Below are positions 24,099 to 36,202 of a stretch of 64,000 bases of DNA, in pieces. Both the position numbers and the translations under genes were made by a program. The DNA comes from Blastococcus aurantiacus (GTDB lineage Bacteria; Actinomycetota; Actinomycetes; Mycobacteriales; Geodermatophilaceae). The stretch spans positions 1 through 64,000 of the forward strand of contig NZ_FNBT01000005.1 in the NCBI RefSeq assembly GCF_900102425.1. The letters are read 5' to 3'. The notes under the pieces are model-generated. The model worked only from the letters and a program-made list of their open reading frames with translations. It made no database searches and was not told where the DNA came from. Positions within the stretch are counted from its first letter, which is position 1, and each line of letters begins with the position of its first letter.

Positions 24099-25670
24099 TC
24101 AGGGCGGGTCGGTGCCGCGCAACTGCTCCTGCTCGACCACCGCGGGCAGGTCCTTCAGCCGGTCGAGCCCCTGGAGCGGCCGGCGCATGCGGTGGTTGGC
24201 GGCCAGCCGCTCACGGGTGCGGTCGAGGAAGCTCCAGTACCCCGCGGTGTAGGGGCAGGCGTCGTCCCCGAGCCGCTTGCGCGGGTCGTACCGGCAGCCG
24301 CCGCAGTAGTCGCTCATCCGGTCGATGTAGGCGCCGCCCGAGGCGTAGGGCTTGGTGGCCAGCACCCCGCCGTCGGCGTGCTGGCTCATGCCGACGACGT
24401 TGGCGACCATGACCCACTCGTAGCCGTCGACGAAGCTCTCGTGGAACCAGTCGGTCATCGCCGAGGGGTCGATGCCGCGCTGCAGCGCGTAGTTCCCCAG
24501 CACCATCAGCCGCGGGATGTGGTGCACCCAGCCGTCGCGGCGGAGGTCACCGAGGACGTCGGACAGGCAGGCGGCGTCCACCGCGCCGGCGTCGAGGTCG
24601 GTCAGCCACCCGGGCACCTCGGCGTGCGCAGCGAGGTGGTTGCGCCTGCGGAAGTCCCGGCCCAGGTGCCAGTACATGTGCCAGATGTAGTCGCGCCAGC
24701 CCATCACCTGCCGGACGAAGCCCTCGACGCTGTTGAGCGGCAGCAGGTCTCCGGCCGCCGCGCGGTCCCGGGCGCTCTGCTCCGTCGCGACGACCACCTC
24801 GAGCGGATCGAGCAGACCGAGGTTGAGCGCCGGCGAGAGCAGCGAGTGGGCCAGCCAGCGGTCGCCGGCCAGCATCGCGTCCTCGTGCGGGCCGAAGGCG
24901 CCGAGGCGGTGCTCGAGAAAGTCCTCCAGCCGGTGCAACGCCTCCGCCCGGGTCGCCGGGAACAGCCGCGGACCGTCGTCGCCGACGAAGGAGACCAGTC
25001 CCTCGGCCTCCCACCGGTCGAGGTCCGCGCGCACCCCGGCGTCGGTCTCGTCCTCCTCGGGCCACCACGGCTCGGGCACGCCGATCCGGCCGTCGACAGG
25101 TGCGGGCTCCCGGTTCTCCTCGTCCAGGTTCCACCGCCCGCCCACCGGTTCGGCGCCGTTCATGAGGACGTCGTGCCGCCGACGGGAGTCCCGGTAGAAG
25201 TCCTCCATGAGCAGGCGGCGCCTCCCCCTGCCGTCGGCCCACGAGGCGAACTCCTCCTGGGTGGTCACGAAGCCGCGCGCGGCCAGCACCTCGACACCCG
25301 GACGGCGCAGGACCAGGTCGCGGCTGCCCCAGGACGTCGGCGCGCAGACGCTCAGCGGCTCGCGGACCAGGTCGAGCGCCTCGGCGTAGGTGCCGACCTG
25401 GTGGAACTCGGCCTGCTCGCCCAGCTCGGCGGCGCGGTGCCGGAGGGCGGAGAGGACCAGGTGCGCCTTCTGGCGGTGGAAGCGACGGCGGGCGAAGACG
25501 GCTCTGGACTCGATCAGCAGCACCGGCTGGTCGGGCCGGTCGAGGAAGTGCGGGCCCAACTGGTCGGCGAAGCACCACCGGCGCGTTCCCGGCGCGCGGT
25601 CCGGGAACTCCGCGAGTGCGGGGTCGGGTCGTGGACCCGCCCCGGCCGCGCTCGACGCCACCGACCTCAC
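24099..25670 (-). CDS. Fe-S cluster photolyase (PhrB/cryptochrome-like, (6-4) type)
   Basis: This 523-residue protein belongs to the deoxyribodipyrimidine photolyase-related family. The N-terminal domain begins WCFADQLGPHFLD and includes the arginine-rich RRRFHRQKAHLVLSALRH. The FAD domain includes GWRDYIWHMYWHLGRDFRRRN and WVHHIPRLMVLGNYAL. The C-terminal DYCGGCRYDPRKRLGDDACP carries three closely spaced cysteines that, with AACLSD further upstream, would ligate the [4Fe-4S] cluster of PhrB-type enzymes. Those enzymes repair (6-4) UV photoproducts with blue light. It fits a sun-exposed soil or rock organism. Substrate specificity is inferred from the family. Confidence 0.93.
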   Translation of the reverse strand: MRSVASSAAGAGPRPDPALAEFPDRAPGTRRWCFADQLGPHFLDRPDQPVLLIESRAVFARRRFHRQKAHLVLSALRHRAAELGEQAEFHQVGTYAEALDLVREPLSVCAPTSWGSRDLVLRRPGVEVLAARGFVTTQEEFASWADGRGRRRLLMEDFYRDSRRRHDVLMNGAEPVGGRWNLDEENREPAPVDGRIGVPEPWWPEEDETDAGVRADLDRWEAEGLVSFVGDDGPRLFPATRAEALHRLEDFLEHRLGAFGPHEDAMLAGDRWLAHSLLSPALNLGLLDPLEVVVATEQSARDRAAAGDLLPLNSVEGFVRQVMGWRDYIWHMYWHLGRDFRRRNHLAAHAEVPGWLTDLDAGAVDAACLSDVLGDLRRDGWVHHIPRLMVLGNYALQRGIDPSAMTDWFHESFVDGYEWVMVANVVGMSQHADGGVLATKPYASGGAYIDRMSDYCGGCRYDPRKRLGDDACPYTAGYWSFLDRTRERLAANHRMRRPLQGLDRLKDLPAVVEQEQLRGTDPP

Positions 25671-25767
25671 CTCCCGGCGAACATCGTGGGGTGACCGATA
25701 CCCTGGACGCGACTCGGTCCCGATCCCCCGGAACCGCTACCCCGAACCTGTGTGGAGGTCGACGGCC

Positions 25768-26412
25768 GTGACCCGCGCTCTGCGCGCCGCCATCGTGGGC
25801 GTTGCTCTGTTCTCCCCCGTCGCCCTCTCCGCGTGCAGCGCCGGCCAGGTGACGCAGACCGCCACGCAGGAGCGGGACAAGGTCGGGGCCATGGCCCAGG
25901 TGGGCGACATCACCCTGCGCCAGGTCGAGCTCGCCTACCCGCGCGGCGGGAGCTACGACGCGGGCGACGACGCCGAGCTCACCATGGCCATCGTGAACAC
26001 CGGCGAGGAGGCGGACACCCTCGTCTCCGTCGAGGGCGAGGGCTTCTCCTCCGCCGAGATCACCGGCTCCTCGGCCGAGGTCAACACCGCCGGCGCCCCC
26101 GCCGGCAGCACCCCGGTGGCGACCGCCGACGAGATCGAGATCGCCCCGGACACCACCGTCTTCGTCGGCTCCGGCGACCTCTCGGTGACCCTGACCGGCC
26201 TGGACGACGGCCTCACCGTCGGGCAGCACATCCCCCTCGTGCTCACTTTCGAGAACGCCGGCGAGGTCGAGATCTCCGCCACGGTGTCCACGCCGTCCCG
26301 CGAGGAGGAGCGCGGCGAGGGCTTCGACTTCCACCACTCGGAGGAAGAGGGCGGAGAGGGCTCGGAGGACATCGCGCGCGAGCGGGAGTCCGAGGTCGGC
26401 GACGAGGACTGA
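25768..26412 (+). CDS. LpqE-like secreted lipoprotein
   Basis: The GTG at 25768 follows GGAGG by 9 bases and gives 214 residues. A signal peptide ends in the lipobox LSAC at about residue 22. The mature part is a beta-rich domain (VGDITLRQVELAYPRGG, LTMAIVNTGEEADTLVSVEG, IPLVLTFENAGEVEISATV) like the PCu(A)C copper-chaperone fold, but no methionine/histidine copper site is obvious. The tail is very acidic and rich in Glu and His. In Mycobacterium, LpqE occupies the same place next to radA and carD, which supports the name. Function is unproven. Confidence 0.75.
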   Translation: MTRALRAAIVGVALFSPVALSACSAGQVTQTATQERDKVGAMAQVGDITLRQVELAYPRGGSYDAGDDAELTMAIVNTGEEADTLVSVEGEGFSSAEITGSSAEVNTAGAPAGSTPVATADEIEIAPDTTVFVGSGDLSVTLTGLDDGLTVGQHIPLVLTFENAGEVEISATVSTPSREEERGEGFDFHHSEEEGGEGSEDIARERESEVGDED

Positions 26413-26521
26413 GGAAGGACCACCCCTCCCCGCACGCCTCGCACGCTCGGCGCGGGTCGCTGAAGGGCGGCCGTCGCCGCACGTCCCGGAACTTGTCGGT
26501 GGCCGGGGTTAGCGTCGCGGC

Positions 26522-27886
26522 GTGCCGCCCGCTGGAGTGAAGTCCGCCCGTCCCGCCCACCGCTGCACCGAGTGCGGCTACGCCTCGGCCAAGTGGGTCG
26601 GGCGCTGCCCCGAGTGCCAGGCCTGGGGCACCATCGCCGAGATCGGCTCGACCGGCCCCGGTCTGCGCGCCGTCTCTGCAGGTCCCGTCACCGCCCCTGC
26701 CCGCCCGATCGCCGAGGTGGAGCTGGCCGGCGCCCGCGCGGTGCCCACCGGCATCGGTGAGTTCGACCGGGTGCTCGGCGGCGGGCTGGTGCCCGGTGCC
26801 GTGCTGCTGGTGGCCGGCGAGCCGGGCGTGGGGAAGTCCACCCTGCTGCTCGAGGTGGCGCACCGCGTGGCGGCGAACAACGGGCCGGCGCTGGTGGTCT
26901 CCGGCGAGGAGTCGGCCGGTCAGGTCCGGCTGCGGGCCGAACGCATCGGCGCGCTGCACGAGCGGCTCTACCTCGCCGCCGAGACGGAGCTGTCGGCCGT
27001 GCTGTCCCACGTCGAGCAGGTGAACCCCACGCTGCTGGTCCTCGACAGCGTCCAGACGGTGCGCTCCCCGGGCGACGGCACGGACGGCGGCGCGACGCAG
27101 GTGCGAGCGGTGGCCAGCGCGCTGACCGCCGTGGCCAAGAGCCGTGGCATGACCACGATCCTGGTCGGTCACGTCACCAAGGACGGCGCCATCGCAGGGC
27201 CCCGCACCCTCGAGCACCTCGTCGACGTGGTCATCTCCTTCGACGGCGAGCGCCACTCCACCCTCCGGCTGGTCCGCGCCACGAAGAACCGCTTCGGCCC
27301 CGCCGACGAGATCGGCTGCTTCGAGATCGGCGACAACGGCGTCGTCGGCGTCCCCGACCCCTCGGCGCTGTTCGTGTCCCGCCGCGCCGCCCCGGTGCCG
27401 GGCAGCTGCGTCACGGTCACGATGGAGGGCAGCCGCGCCCTGCTGGCGGAGGTTCAGGCGCTGGTCGCGAGCTCGTCCGGAGGCGGCTCCCCGCGCCGGG
27501 CGGTGAGCGGTCTCGACGGCCAGCGGGTGGCGATGGTCAACGCCGTCGTCGAGCGGCGCGGCGGGGTGAAGCTCGCCGACGCCGACGTGTTCGCGGCCTC
27601 GGTCGGAGGCGTCCGCATCGCCGAGCCCGCGGCGGACCTCGCCCTGGCGCTGGCCATTGCCTCGGCCGCGCACGACCGCGCGCTCCCGGCCGGGATGATC
27701 GCCCTGGGCGAGGTCGGGCTGTCCGGCGAAATCCGCCGGGTGGGCGGCACCGGCCGGCGGCTGGCGGAGGCCGCACGGCAGGGCTACAAGGTCGCGCTCG
27801 TGCCCGAGGACGCCGGCCCGCCGCCGCCCGGGATGCGCCTGGTGGAGGTGCCCGACCTCGGCTCGGCCTTCCAGCGACTCTTCTGA
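26522..27886 (+). CDS. radA: DNA repair protein RadA
   Basis: The 454-residue protein starts at GTG 26522. It has the four-cysteine zinc finger (C15, C18, C29, C32), the Walker A GEPGVGKST at 99-107, and the RadA-specific KNRFG motif at 255-259. A Lon-protease-like C-terminal domain (VNAVVERRGGVKLADADVF onward) follows from about residue 340. RadA is a hexameric branch-migration helicase in homologous recombination. disA follows 108 bp downstream on the same strand; in several bacteria RadA and DisA are coupled, with RadA restraining DisA activity. Confidence 0.97.
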   Translation: MPPAGVKSARPAHRCTECGYASAKWVGRCPECQAWGTIAEIGSTGPGLRAVSAGPVTAPARPIAEVELAGARAVPTGIGEFDRVLGGGLVPGAVLLVAGEPGVGKSTLLLEVAHRVAANNGPALVVSGEESAGQVRLRAERIGALHERLYLAAETELSAVLSHVEQVNPTLLVLDSVQTVRSPGDGTDGGATQVRAVASALTAVAKSRGMTTILVGHVTKDGAIAGPRTLEHLVDVVISFDGERHSTLRLVRATKNRFGPADEIGCFEIGDNGVVGVPDPSALFVSRRAAPVPGSCVTVTMEGSRALLAEVQALVASSSGGGSPRRAVSGLDGQRVAMVNAVVERRGGVKLADADVFAASVGGVRIAEPAADLALALAIASAAHDRALPAGMIALGEVGLSGEIRRVGGTGRRLAEAARQGYKVALVPEDAGPPPPGMRLVEVPDLGSAFQRLF

Positions 27887-27994
27887 TCCCGTCTGGTTCC
27901 GCATCTGCCATGCTGGCCGACAGCCGGACCACGGTGCCCCGGGGAGCGGACACGTAGACTCGGCATCCGTACCACTCGACCGTCAGGAGCGCTC

Positions 27995-29080
27995 GTGCCC
28001 GCCGTTGAGGACCCCGAGGTCGCCTTGCGCGAACTCCTCGGCCGGATCGCTCCGGGTACCGCGCTGCGCGACGGTCTGGAGCGGATCCTGGCCGGGCGCA
28101 CCGGGGCGCTGATCGTCCTCGGCTACGACCGCGTGGTCGAGGGGCTGTGCACCGGCGGGTTCGCGCTGGACGTCGCCCTGTCGGCCACCCGCCTCCGCGA
28201 GCTGGCCAAGATGGACGGCGCGGTCATCGTCTCCTACGACGGCACCCGGATCGTGCGCGCCGGCGTGCACCTGATGCCCGACCCGACCGTCCCCACCGAG
28301 GAGTCGGGCACCCGGCACCGCACCGCCGAGCGGGTCGCCATCCAGACCGGCTTCCCGGTGATTTCGGTCAGCCAGTCGATGCACATCATCAGCGTCTACG
28401 TGGCCGGTCGCCGCTACACCCTCGAGCACCCGACCACGATCCTGGCCCGCGCCAACCAAGCGCTCGCGGCGCTGGAGCGCTACAAGCTGCGGCTGGACGA
28501 GGTGGCCAGCACGCTCTCGGCGCTGGAGATCGAGGACCTGGTCACGGTGCGCGACGCGATGAGCGTCAGCCAGCGCCTGGAGATGGTCCGCCGCATCGCC
28601 GACGAGATCGAGGGCTTCGTCGTCGAGCTCGGCACCGACGGCCGCCTGCTCGCCCTGCAGCTGGACGAGATGCTGGCCGGTGTCGAGGAGGACCGCGGCC
28701 TGCTCGTCCGCGACTACCTGCCCGACGGCGGCCGGCGGGTGCGCACCATCGACCAGGTGCTCACCGACCTGCGCGCGCTGACCGCGACCGAGCTGCTCGA
28801 CCTGTCGGCGGTGGCCCGCTGCTACGGGCTGCCCACGTCGCCCGACGCGCTCGACTCCCCGGTCAGCCCGCGCGGGTACCGGCTGCTCAACCGGGTCCCC
28901 CGGCTGCCGTCCGGGATCATCGACCGGCTGGTCGACCACTTCGGCGGCCTGCAAAAGTTGCTGGCGGCCACCATCGAGGACCTGCTGGCCGTCGAGGGCG
29001 TGGGCGAGGCCCGCGCCCGCGGCATCCGCGAGGGGCTCAGCCGCCTCGCCGAGACCTCGATCCTCGACCGCTACAGCTGA
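27995..29080 (+). CDS. disA: DNA integrity scanning protein, c-di-AMP synthase DisA
   Basis: The 361-residue protein starts at GTG 27995, preceded by CAGGAGC. The diadenylate cyclase domain has the catalytic DGA at 74-76 ([10 protein letters not shown]) and RHR at 107-109 ([11 protein letters not shown]). A helical linker spans about 150-290. The C-terminal helix-hairpin-helix DNA-binding domain is seen in [21 protein letters not shown]. DisA makes c-di-AMP and binds branched DNA, slowing synthesis at lesions. TAGACT at 27955-27960 is a plausible -10 element. It follows radA on the same strand. Confidence 0.97.
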   Translation: MPAVEDPEVALRELLGRIAPGTALRDGLERILAGRTGALIVLGYDRVVEGLCTGGFALDVALSATRLRELAKMDGAVIVSYDGTRIVRAGVHLMPDPTVPTEESGTRHRTAERVAIQTGFPVISVSQSMHIISVYVAGRRYTLEHPTTILARANQALAALERYKLRLDEVASTLSALEIEDLVTVRDAMSVSQRLEMVRRIADEIEGFVVELGTDGRLLALQLDEMLAGVEEDRGLLVRDYLPDGGRRVRTIDQVLTDLRALTATELLDLSAVARCYGLPTSPDALDSPVSPRGYRLLNRVPRLPSGIIDRLVDHFGGLQKLLAATIEDLLAVEGVGEARARGIREGLSRLAETSILDRYS

Positions 29081-29274
29081 TCCGCCGGCGCGCCGAGGAC
29101 GCCGCGCACCACGTCCAGCCAGGTGCCGCCCACGCCGAGCAGCCGCCCGAGCACGAACCCGAGGAGCACGGCCGCGGACCAGGCGGCGATGGCCACGTCG
29201 GACCACCGGCGAGCCCGCACGGCCGCCGGGTCGCCCGACACGCCCGGTACCGACCAGGCCCGGCGGAGGAACAC
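29071..29274 (-). CDS. Small membrane protein, start unclear or frameshifted
   Basis: An open frame overlapping the last 10 bp of disA encodes a short two-helix membrane protein; the C-terminal half is [33 protein letters not shown]. The only standard start (GTG 29274) falls inside the first hydrophobic segment. Upstream the frame continues as LATPGAGVLLLAAVAGLLAP without a start codon before a stop at 29392-29394. A good ATG at 29395 opens in another frame (MSAESAGAGPQRG). A single frame change near 29340 would join them into about 105 residues. It is either a frameshifted gene or one with a non-standard start. The 29275-29458 stretch holds nothing else. Confidence 0.4.
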   Translation of the reverse strand: MFLRRAWSVPGVSGDPAAVRARRWSDVAIAAWSAAVLLGFVLGRLLGVGGTWLDVVRGVLGAPADQL

Positions 29275-29458
29275 CGGGGCCAGCAGGCCTGCGACGGCGG
29301 CGAGCAGCAGGACCCCTGCGCCCGGCGTCGCCAGCCGGGGACGCCGCGCACAGTGGTCCCCGCTGCGGGCCCGCGCCCGCCGATTCGGCGCTCATGTCGG
29401 CGCGACCCTGACCGCAGCCGGCGGCGCCGTGCGGGCGCGCGCGGGCCGGCTCCGCCGA

Positions 29459-30175
29459 TCAGGTGAGGGTGAGCGGCGCGTCCGGAGAGCTCTTGGTGTC
29501 CAGTCGCCCGCGCACGGCGTAGTCGCCGCGAGGCGGCGGTGTCCGCTCGGCGGCGCACCCCGGCGTGCTGCTGAGCCCACCCCAGGTCACCGGGAAGACG
29601 ACGACCTCGCCGGGCGCCAGGGTGCGCACGTCGGCGCCGGACTCCGGGAAGCAGTCGTTGCTGCCCCACACCCGGGCGCCGCCGCCGTCGAGCAGGATCA
29701 GCTCCTGCAGGCCCTTGTCCAGGTCGCGCACGCACGGCACGGCCGAAGCGTTGGTCACCACCAGCTCGAACACCGGCTTGCTGCCCACGACGGCGGAGCC
29801 GGGCGTGCGCACCTCGATCGCCAGCATGTCGTCGGTGCACGGTCCGCCGGGCGCCGGCTCGGGCGGTGCTGCCGGGGCCGGCGTCTGCGCCGCGGCGCTC
29901 TCCGCGGCTGCCGCCATCTCCTGCGCGGCCGGCGGCGGCACGGGAGTCCGCACCGCGCTCAGCGACGGCACCACCTGCGCCAGGGCCGGTGTGCGCGGCG
30001 CGGCTCCGGCGCGCTCCGCCACGGCCCCGTCCGCGCTGTCCGTGCCGCCGCGGAACAGCAGCACGGTCCCCCAGGCGCCGGCGCCCAGGACGGCGAGGAG
30101 CACCGCCAGCACGACCAGCCGGCGGCGCCAGTAGACGCGGGCCCGCAGCGGTCCGACCGGGTGCAGCACGGGCAC
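29459..30175 (-). CDS. Membrane-anchored protein with beta-sandwich domain
   Basis: The GTG at 30175 gives 238 residues; a GTG 6 bases downstream is also possible. One N-terminal membrane helix (LVVLAVLLAVLGAGAWGTVLLF) is followed by a Pro/Ala-rich linker. Next is a domain of about 130 residues with paired cysteines (GPCTDDMLAIEV, NASAVPCVRDLD, SNDCFPESG, TPGCAAERT), suggesting two disulfides outside the membrane. The pattern resembles DUF4232-like beta-sandwich domains. It is divergent from mutY, with about 70 bp between the starts. No function can be assigned. Confidence 0.7.
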   Translation of the reverse strand: MPVLHPVGPLRARVYWRRRLVVLAVLLAVLGAGAWGTVLLFRGGTDSADGAVAERAGAAPRTPALAQVVPSLSAVRTPVPPPAAQEMAAAAESAAAQTPAPAAPPEPAPGGPCTDDMLAIEVRTPGSAVVGSKPVFELVVTNASAVPCVRDLDKGLQELILLDGGGARVWGSNDCFPESGADVRTLAPGEVVVFPVTWGGLSSTPGCAAERTPPPRGDYAVRGRLDTKSSPDAPLTLT

Positions 30176-30245
30176 GACGCTAGCCCCGGCCCCCGTGGAG
30201 CCCGACCCGGCACGCCGCTCCCCCGGGACGGCACACTGGACCCTC

Positions 30246-31148
30246 GTGACCAGCCTTCCCACCAGTCCCGCGCAGGCGCCGGGACCGGGCACCGGCGACG
30301 TGATCGTCGACTGGTTCGCGACCGCCGCCCGTGACCTCCCCTGGCGCCGTCCGCGTGTGGACGCCTGGGCGGTGCTGGTCAGCGAGGTGATGCTGCAGCA
30401 GACGCCCGTGGCCCGCGTGGAGCCGGTCTGGCGCGACTGGCTGGCCCGCTGGCCCACGCCGTCGTCACTCGCCGCCGCCACCCCCGCGGAGGTGATCCGC
30501 GCCTGGGGCAAACTCGGCTACCCCCGCCGCGCGCTGCGGCTCCGGGACGCGGCCACCGCGATCGCGGAGCGGCACGGCGACGTCGTTCCCGCCTCCGTGC
30601 CCGAGCTGGAGGCGCTGCCGGGCATCGGGACCTACACCGCCCGGGCGGTGGCGTGCTTCGGCTACGGCCAGCGGCAGCCCGTCGTCGACACCAACGTCCG
30701 GCGGGTGGTCGCCCGGCTCGTCCACGGTCGCGCGGAGGGCGGGAACGCCCGCGCCTCGGACCTCGCCGACATCGCGGCGCTGACCCCGGAGGACGACGAC
30801 CGGGCGGTCCGGTTCTCCGTCGCGATCATGGAGCTGGGAGCGCTGGTGTGCGTGGCGGGCACGCCGCGGTGCGGCGCCTGCCCGGTGCGCGACCGGTGCG
30901 CCTGGCGGCTGGCCGGGTCCCCGGCGCACGCCGGGCCGGCCCGGCGGGTGCAGAAGTTCGCCGGCACGGACCGGCAGGTGCGCGGGCGGCTGCTCGACGT
31001 CCTCCGCGCGGCGCACGAGCCGGTGGACGCCGCCGCCCTCGAGCCGGCCTGGGACGACGCCGTGCAGCGGTCCCGCTGCCTGGACTCGCTCCTGACCGAC
31101 GGGCTGGTCGAGCAGACCGAGGACGGTCTCTTCCGCCTGCCGGCCTGA
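30246..31148 (+). CDS. mutY: A/G-specific adenine glycosylase MutY
   Basis: The GTG at 30246 gives 300 residues. The catalytic glutamate is E47 in VLVSEVMLQQT and the catalytic aspartate D148 in VVDTNVRR. The helix-hairpin-helix is LPGIGTYTARAV. The [4Fe-4S] ligands are C202, C209, C212 and C218 (C-x6-C-x2-C-x5-C). It removes adenine opposite 8-oxoguanine. The E. coli enzyme has about 350 residues with a NUDIX-like C-terminal lesion-recognition domain; here only about 80 residues follow the cluster, so that domain is short or absent, as in other [15 protein letters not shown] forms. Its position near disA and clpC follows Mycobacterium. Confidence 0.94.
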   Translation: MTSLPTSPAQAPGPGTGDVIVDWFATAARDLPWRRPRVDAWAVLVSEVMLQQTPVARVEPVWRDWLARWPTPSSLAAATPAEVIRAWGKLGYPRRALRLRDAATAIAERHGDVVPASVPELEALPGIGTYTARAVACFGYGQRQPVVDTNVRRVVARLVHGRAEGGNARASDLADIAALTPEDDDRAVRFSVAIMELGALVCVAGTPRCGACPVRDRCAWRLAGSPAHAGPARRVQKFAGTDRQVRGRLLDVLRAAHEPVDAAALEPAWDDAVQRSRCLDSLLTDGLVEQTEDGLFRLPA

Positions 31149-31153
31149 ACGGC

Positions 31154-31191
31154 GAAGGGCCGCCCCCACCTCGCGGTGGGAGCGGCCCTTC
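31154..31191. terminator. Bidirectional terminator between mutY and clpC
   Basis: GAAGGGCCGC (31154-31163) pairs with GCGGCCCTTC (31182-31191), extended by CCCACC/GGTGGG with small bulges. It lies just after the mutY stop and just before the clpC stop on the other strand, so it can end both convergent transcripts. Confidence 0.85.
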
Positions 31192-31206
31192 GTGGTCGTG
31201 CAGGCG

Positions 31207-33744
<2,538 letters not shown>

Positions 33745-33985
33745 CTGCTGTTTCTCCTTCGACCGGCTGGTCCGGCACTGTCCCTCCCTGGTCTGGGGAA
33801 GGAGCACCCGACATCCGTCGGCGCTGGGGGCACCGGTCATTCCACTGTAGTCGCGAACCACGCCGCCCCGTCGGTGTCCGACGGGCGCGGTGGATGGCTG
33901 TCCGGTCCAACGGGTGCCCGCCCTGCGCTGTTCCGCCGCCGTTACGCCGTCAGCGGACGTCGGCGTGCCGCCCCGGGGACGACGA

Positions 33986-34015
33986 AGGCCCGGCCCCCCG
34001 AGGGGGAGCCGGGCC
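33986..34015 (-). terminator. GC-rich hairpin downstream of lsr2
   Basis: AGGCCCGGC and GCCGGGCCT, joined through a CCCC/GGGG inner stem with a short loop, form a very stable hairpin. It lies about 80-110 bp after the lsr2 stop on the minus strand and upstream of the clpC promoter, so it probably insulates clpC from lsr2. The region 33861-34097 holds only this and the repeat at 34038-34092. Confidence 0.75.
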
Positions 34016-34037
34016 TGGTGACCGTCTGGGACGGCCG

Positions 34038-34092
34038 CCTCGCAGGGTCCCGGCGCGAGCGGAGCGAGTGCCGGGGGGCGAGGGGGTCCTTC
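34038..34092 (-). repeat. Nested-hairpin intergenic repeat, copy 1 (after lsr2)
   Basis: This is one of three related elements. The outer stem is CCTCGC (34038-34043) with GCGAGG (34078-34083); the inner stem is CCCGGC (34049-34054) with GCCGGG (34070-34075). It ends in GGGGGTCCTTCTA just before the lsr2 stop codon. Other copies lie at 42486-42538 and 55647-55702. A terminator or RNA-processing role is inferred. Confidence 0.75.
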
Positions 34093-34097
34093 TACTT

Positions 34098-34445
34098 TCA
34101 GTGGGCGCCTTCGTAGGCCTCGACGACGCTGGCCGGGATGCGGCCGCGGTCGCTGACCTGGTGGCCGTTCTTGCGGGCCCAGTCGCGGATAGCGCCGGCC
34201 TGCTCGCGGTCCATGCGGCCGCCCGTGGCGCGGGAGCGGCCCCCACCGGAGGCGCCGCGGCTACCGCGACCCACCTTGCGCGCGGCCGAGACGTAGCGCG
34301 CGAACGTGTCGCGCAGTTCCTTGGCGTTCTTGTCCGCGAGATCGATCTCGTACGACGTGCCGTCGAGCGAGAAGCTCACGGTCTCGTCGGCGGGGAGGTT
34401 CTCGTCGAGGTCGTCACTGAGGATGACCTGTACCTTGCGCGCCAT
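34098..34445 (-). CDS. lsr2: Nucleoid-associated silencer Lsr2
   Basis: The ATG at 34445 gives 115 residues. The N-terminal dimerisation domain starts [20 protein letters not shown] and includes the typical [15 protein letters not shown]. After a Gly/Arg/Ser-rich linker, the C-terminal DNA-binding domain has the pattern [26 protein letters not shown] with the AT-hook-like RGR. Lsr2 is the [15 protein letters not shown] H-NS analogue and silences AT-rich foreign DNA. It could repress the lower-GC accessory genes at the left of this window; that link is inference. A nested-hairpin repeat abuts its stop. Confidence 0.97.
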   Translation of the reverse strand: MARKVQVILSDDLDENLPADETVSFSLDGTSYEIDLADKNAKELRDTFARYVSAARKVGRGSRGASGGGRSRATGGRMDREQAGAIRDWARKNGHQVSDRGRIPASVVEAYEGAH

Positions 34446-34597
34446 TCCGTTCCTCACTTCTGTTTTCCCAGCCCCGTGATCGGATGGGTGCGTCACCGTC
34501 GGCGACGAAGCCATTACATCACATCGCAGGACCATTCGCCGCTACAAATGCACAGCGGGCTCGAAAGGGGGGCCTACAGGAACGCGCGTTCTCGGAA

Positions 34598-36136
34598 TTA
34601 GGACGGAGAGAGCGGTCGGACGAGTGGGAACAGGATGGTCTCGCGAATGCCCAGTCCGGTGAGGGTCATCATGAGTCGGTCCATACCCATGCCCATACCG
34701 CCGGTGGGCGGCATTCCGTACTCGAGCGCCTCGAGGAAGTCCTCGTCCAGCGCCATGGCCTCGGGATCGCCGGCGGCGGCGAGGACGGCCTGGGCGGTGA
34801 AGCGCTCGCGCTGGACCACCGGGTCGACCAGCTCGGAGTAGGCGGTCGCCCGCTCGATCCCCCCGATGTACAGGTCCCACTTCTCCGCCAGGCCCGGAGT
34901 CGACCGGTGGGCCCGGGTGAGCGGCGAGGTGTCCACCGGGTAGTCGATGACGAACGTCGGGGCCTGGAGGGAGTCCTGCACCAGTGCCTCGAAGATCTCC
35001 TCGACCACCTTGCCGGGCAGCCAGTGGGGGTCGACGCCGACGTCGTGCCGCTCCGCGACGGCGCGCAGCGCGTCGATCGGCGTCTCCGGGGTGATCTCCT
35101 CGCCGACGGCCTCGGACACCGCGGTGTACAGCGGGACCTGCGGCCACTCCCCCGACAGGTCGACCTCGGTGCCGTCGTGGTGCCGGGCGGTGTGGTCGCC
35201 GAACAGGGCGACCGAGGCGTCCTGGATCAGCTCGCGGGTGACCGTGGCCATCTCCTGGTAGTCGGCGTAGGCCTGGTACGCCTCCAGCATCGCGAACTCC
35301 GGCGAGTGCGAGCTGTCCGCGCCCTCGTTGCGGAAGTTCCGGTTGATCTCGAACACCCGGTCCAGGCCGCCGACGATGCACCGCTTCAGGAACAGCTCGG
35401 GCGCGATGCGCAGGTACAGGTCGAGGTCGAAGGCGTTCATGTGGGTGCGGAACGGCCGGGCCGCCGCACCCCCGTGCACGGTCTGCAGCATCGGCGTCTC
35501 GACCTCGAGGTAGCCGCGCGCGGTGAGCCCGGCCCTGAGCGACGACATGACGGTGGCCCGCTGGCGCACCGTGCGGCGGGCCTCGTCGCGCACGATGAGG
35601 TCCACGTAGCGACGGCGGACCCGCAGCTCCTCGCTCATCGGCTTGTGCGCGACCGGCAGCGGGCGCAGCGCCTTGGCGGTCAGCTGCCAGGAGTCGGCGA
35701 AGACCGACAGCTCGCCGCGACGCGACGTCCCCACCTCACCGGTGACCAGCACGTGGTCCCCGAGGTCGACGTCGGCCTTCCACGCCGCCAGGGACTCCTC
35801 GCCGACGCGGTCGCGGGAGAGCATCACCTGCAGCTCGGCGTCGCCCTCGCGCAGCGTCGCGAAGCAGAGCTTGCCGGTGTTGCGGAAGAAGATGACCCGC
35901 CCGGTGACGCCGACCTGCTCGCCGGTCATCGAGTCGGGCTCGAGGTCGGGGTGGGCGGCGCGGACCGCGGCCAACGTCGTCGTCCGCGGGACGGTGACCG
36001 GGTAGGGGTCGATCCCGGACTCACGGAGGCGGTCGAGCTTGGCCCGGCGGACCCGCATCTGCTCGGGCAGCTCGTCGACGCCGCCGTCCGTTTCGTCGGG
36101 CAGGCCGTCGGAGGGGCCGTTCGGTCCGTCGTTCAC
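34598..36136 (-). CDS. lysS: Lysyl-tRNA synthetase, class II
   Basis: The 512-residue protein starts at GTG 36136. The N-terminal OB-fold anticodon domain spans about 30-180 ([21 protein letters not shown]). Motif 2 is visible in [21 protein letters not shown]. Motif 3 is [14 protein letters not shown] near the C-terminus. It is full length with both domains and should charge tRNA-Lys. It lies 66 bp downstream of coaX on the same strand and may be read from the pantothenate operon. In Mycobacterium lysS also sits between lsr2 and coaX. Confidence 0.96.
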   Translation of the reverse strand: MNDGPNGPSDGLPDETDGGVDELPEQMRVRRAKLDRLRESGIDPYPVTVPRTTTLAAVRAAHPDLEPDSMTGEQVGVTGRVIFFRNTGKLCFATLREGDAELQVMLSRDRVGEESLAAWKADVDLGDHVLVTGEVGTSRRGELSVFADSWQLTAKALRPLPVAHKPMSEELRVRRRYVDLIVRDEARRTVRQRATVMSSLRAGLTARGYLEVETPMLQTVHGGAAARPFRTHMNAFDLDLYLRIAPELFLKRCIVGGLDRVFEINRNFRNEGADSSHSPEFAMLEAYQAYADYQEMATVTRELIQDASVALFGDHTARHHDGTEVDLSGEWPQVPLYTAVSEAVGEEITPETPIDALRAVAERHDVGVDPHWLPGKVVEEIFEALVQDSLQAPTFVIDYPVDTSPLTRAHRSTPGLAEKWDLYIGGIERATAYSELVDPVVQRERFTAQAVLAAAGDPEAMALDEDFLEALEYGMPPTGGMGMGMDRLMMTLTGLGIRETILFPLVRPLSPS

Positions 36137-36202
36137 GGGGTCCGAGCCTACGGGGAGGCCGTCGGGGGGGGCGGGTGGGCGGGGATCGACCCCGGCAGGG
36201 AG

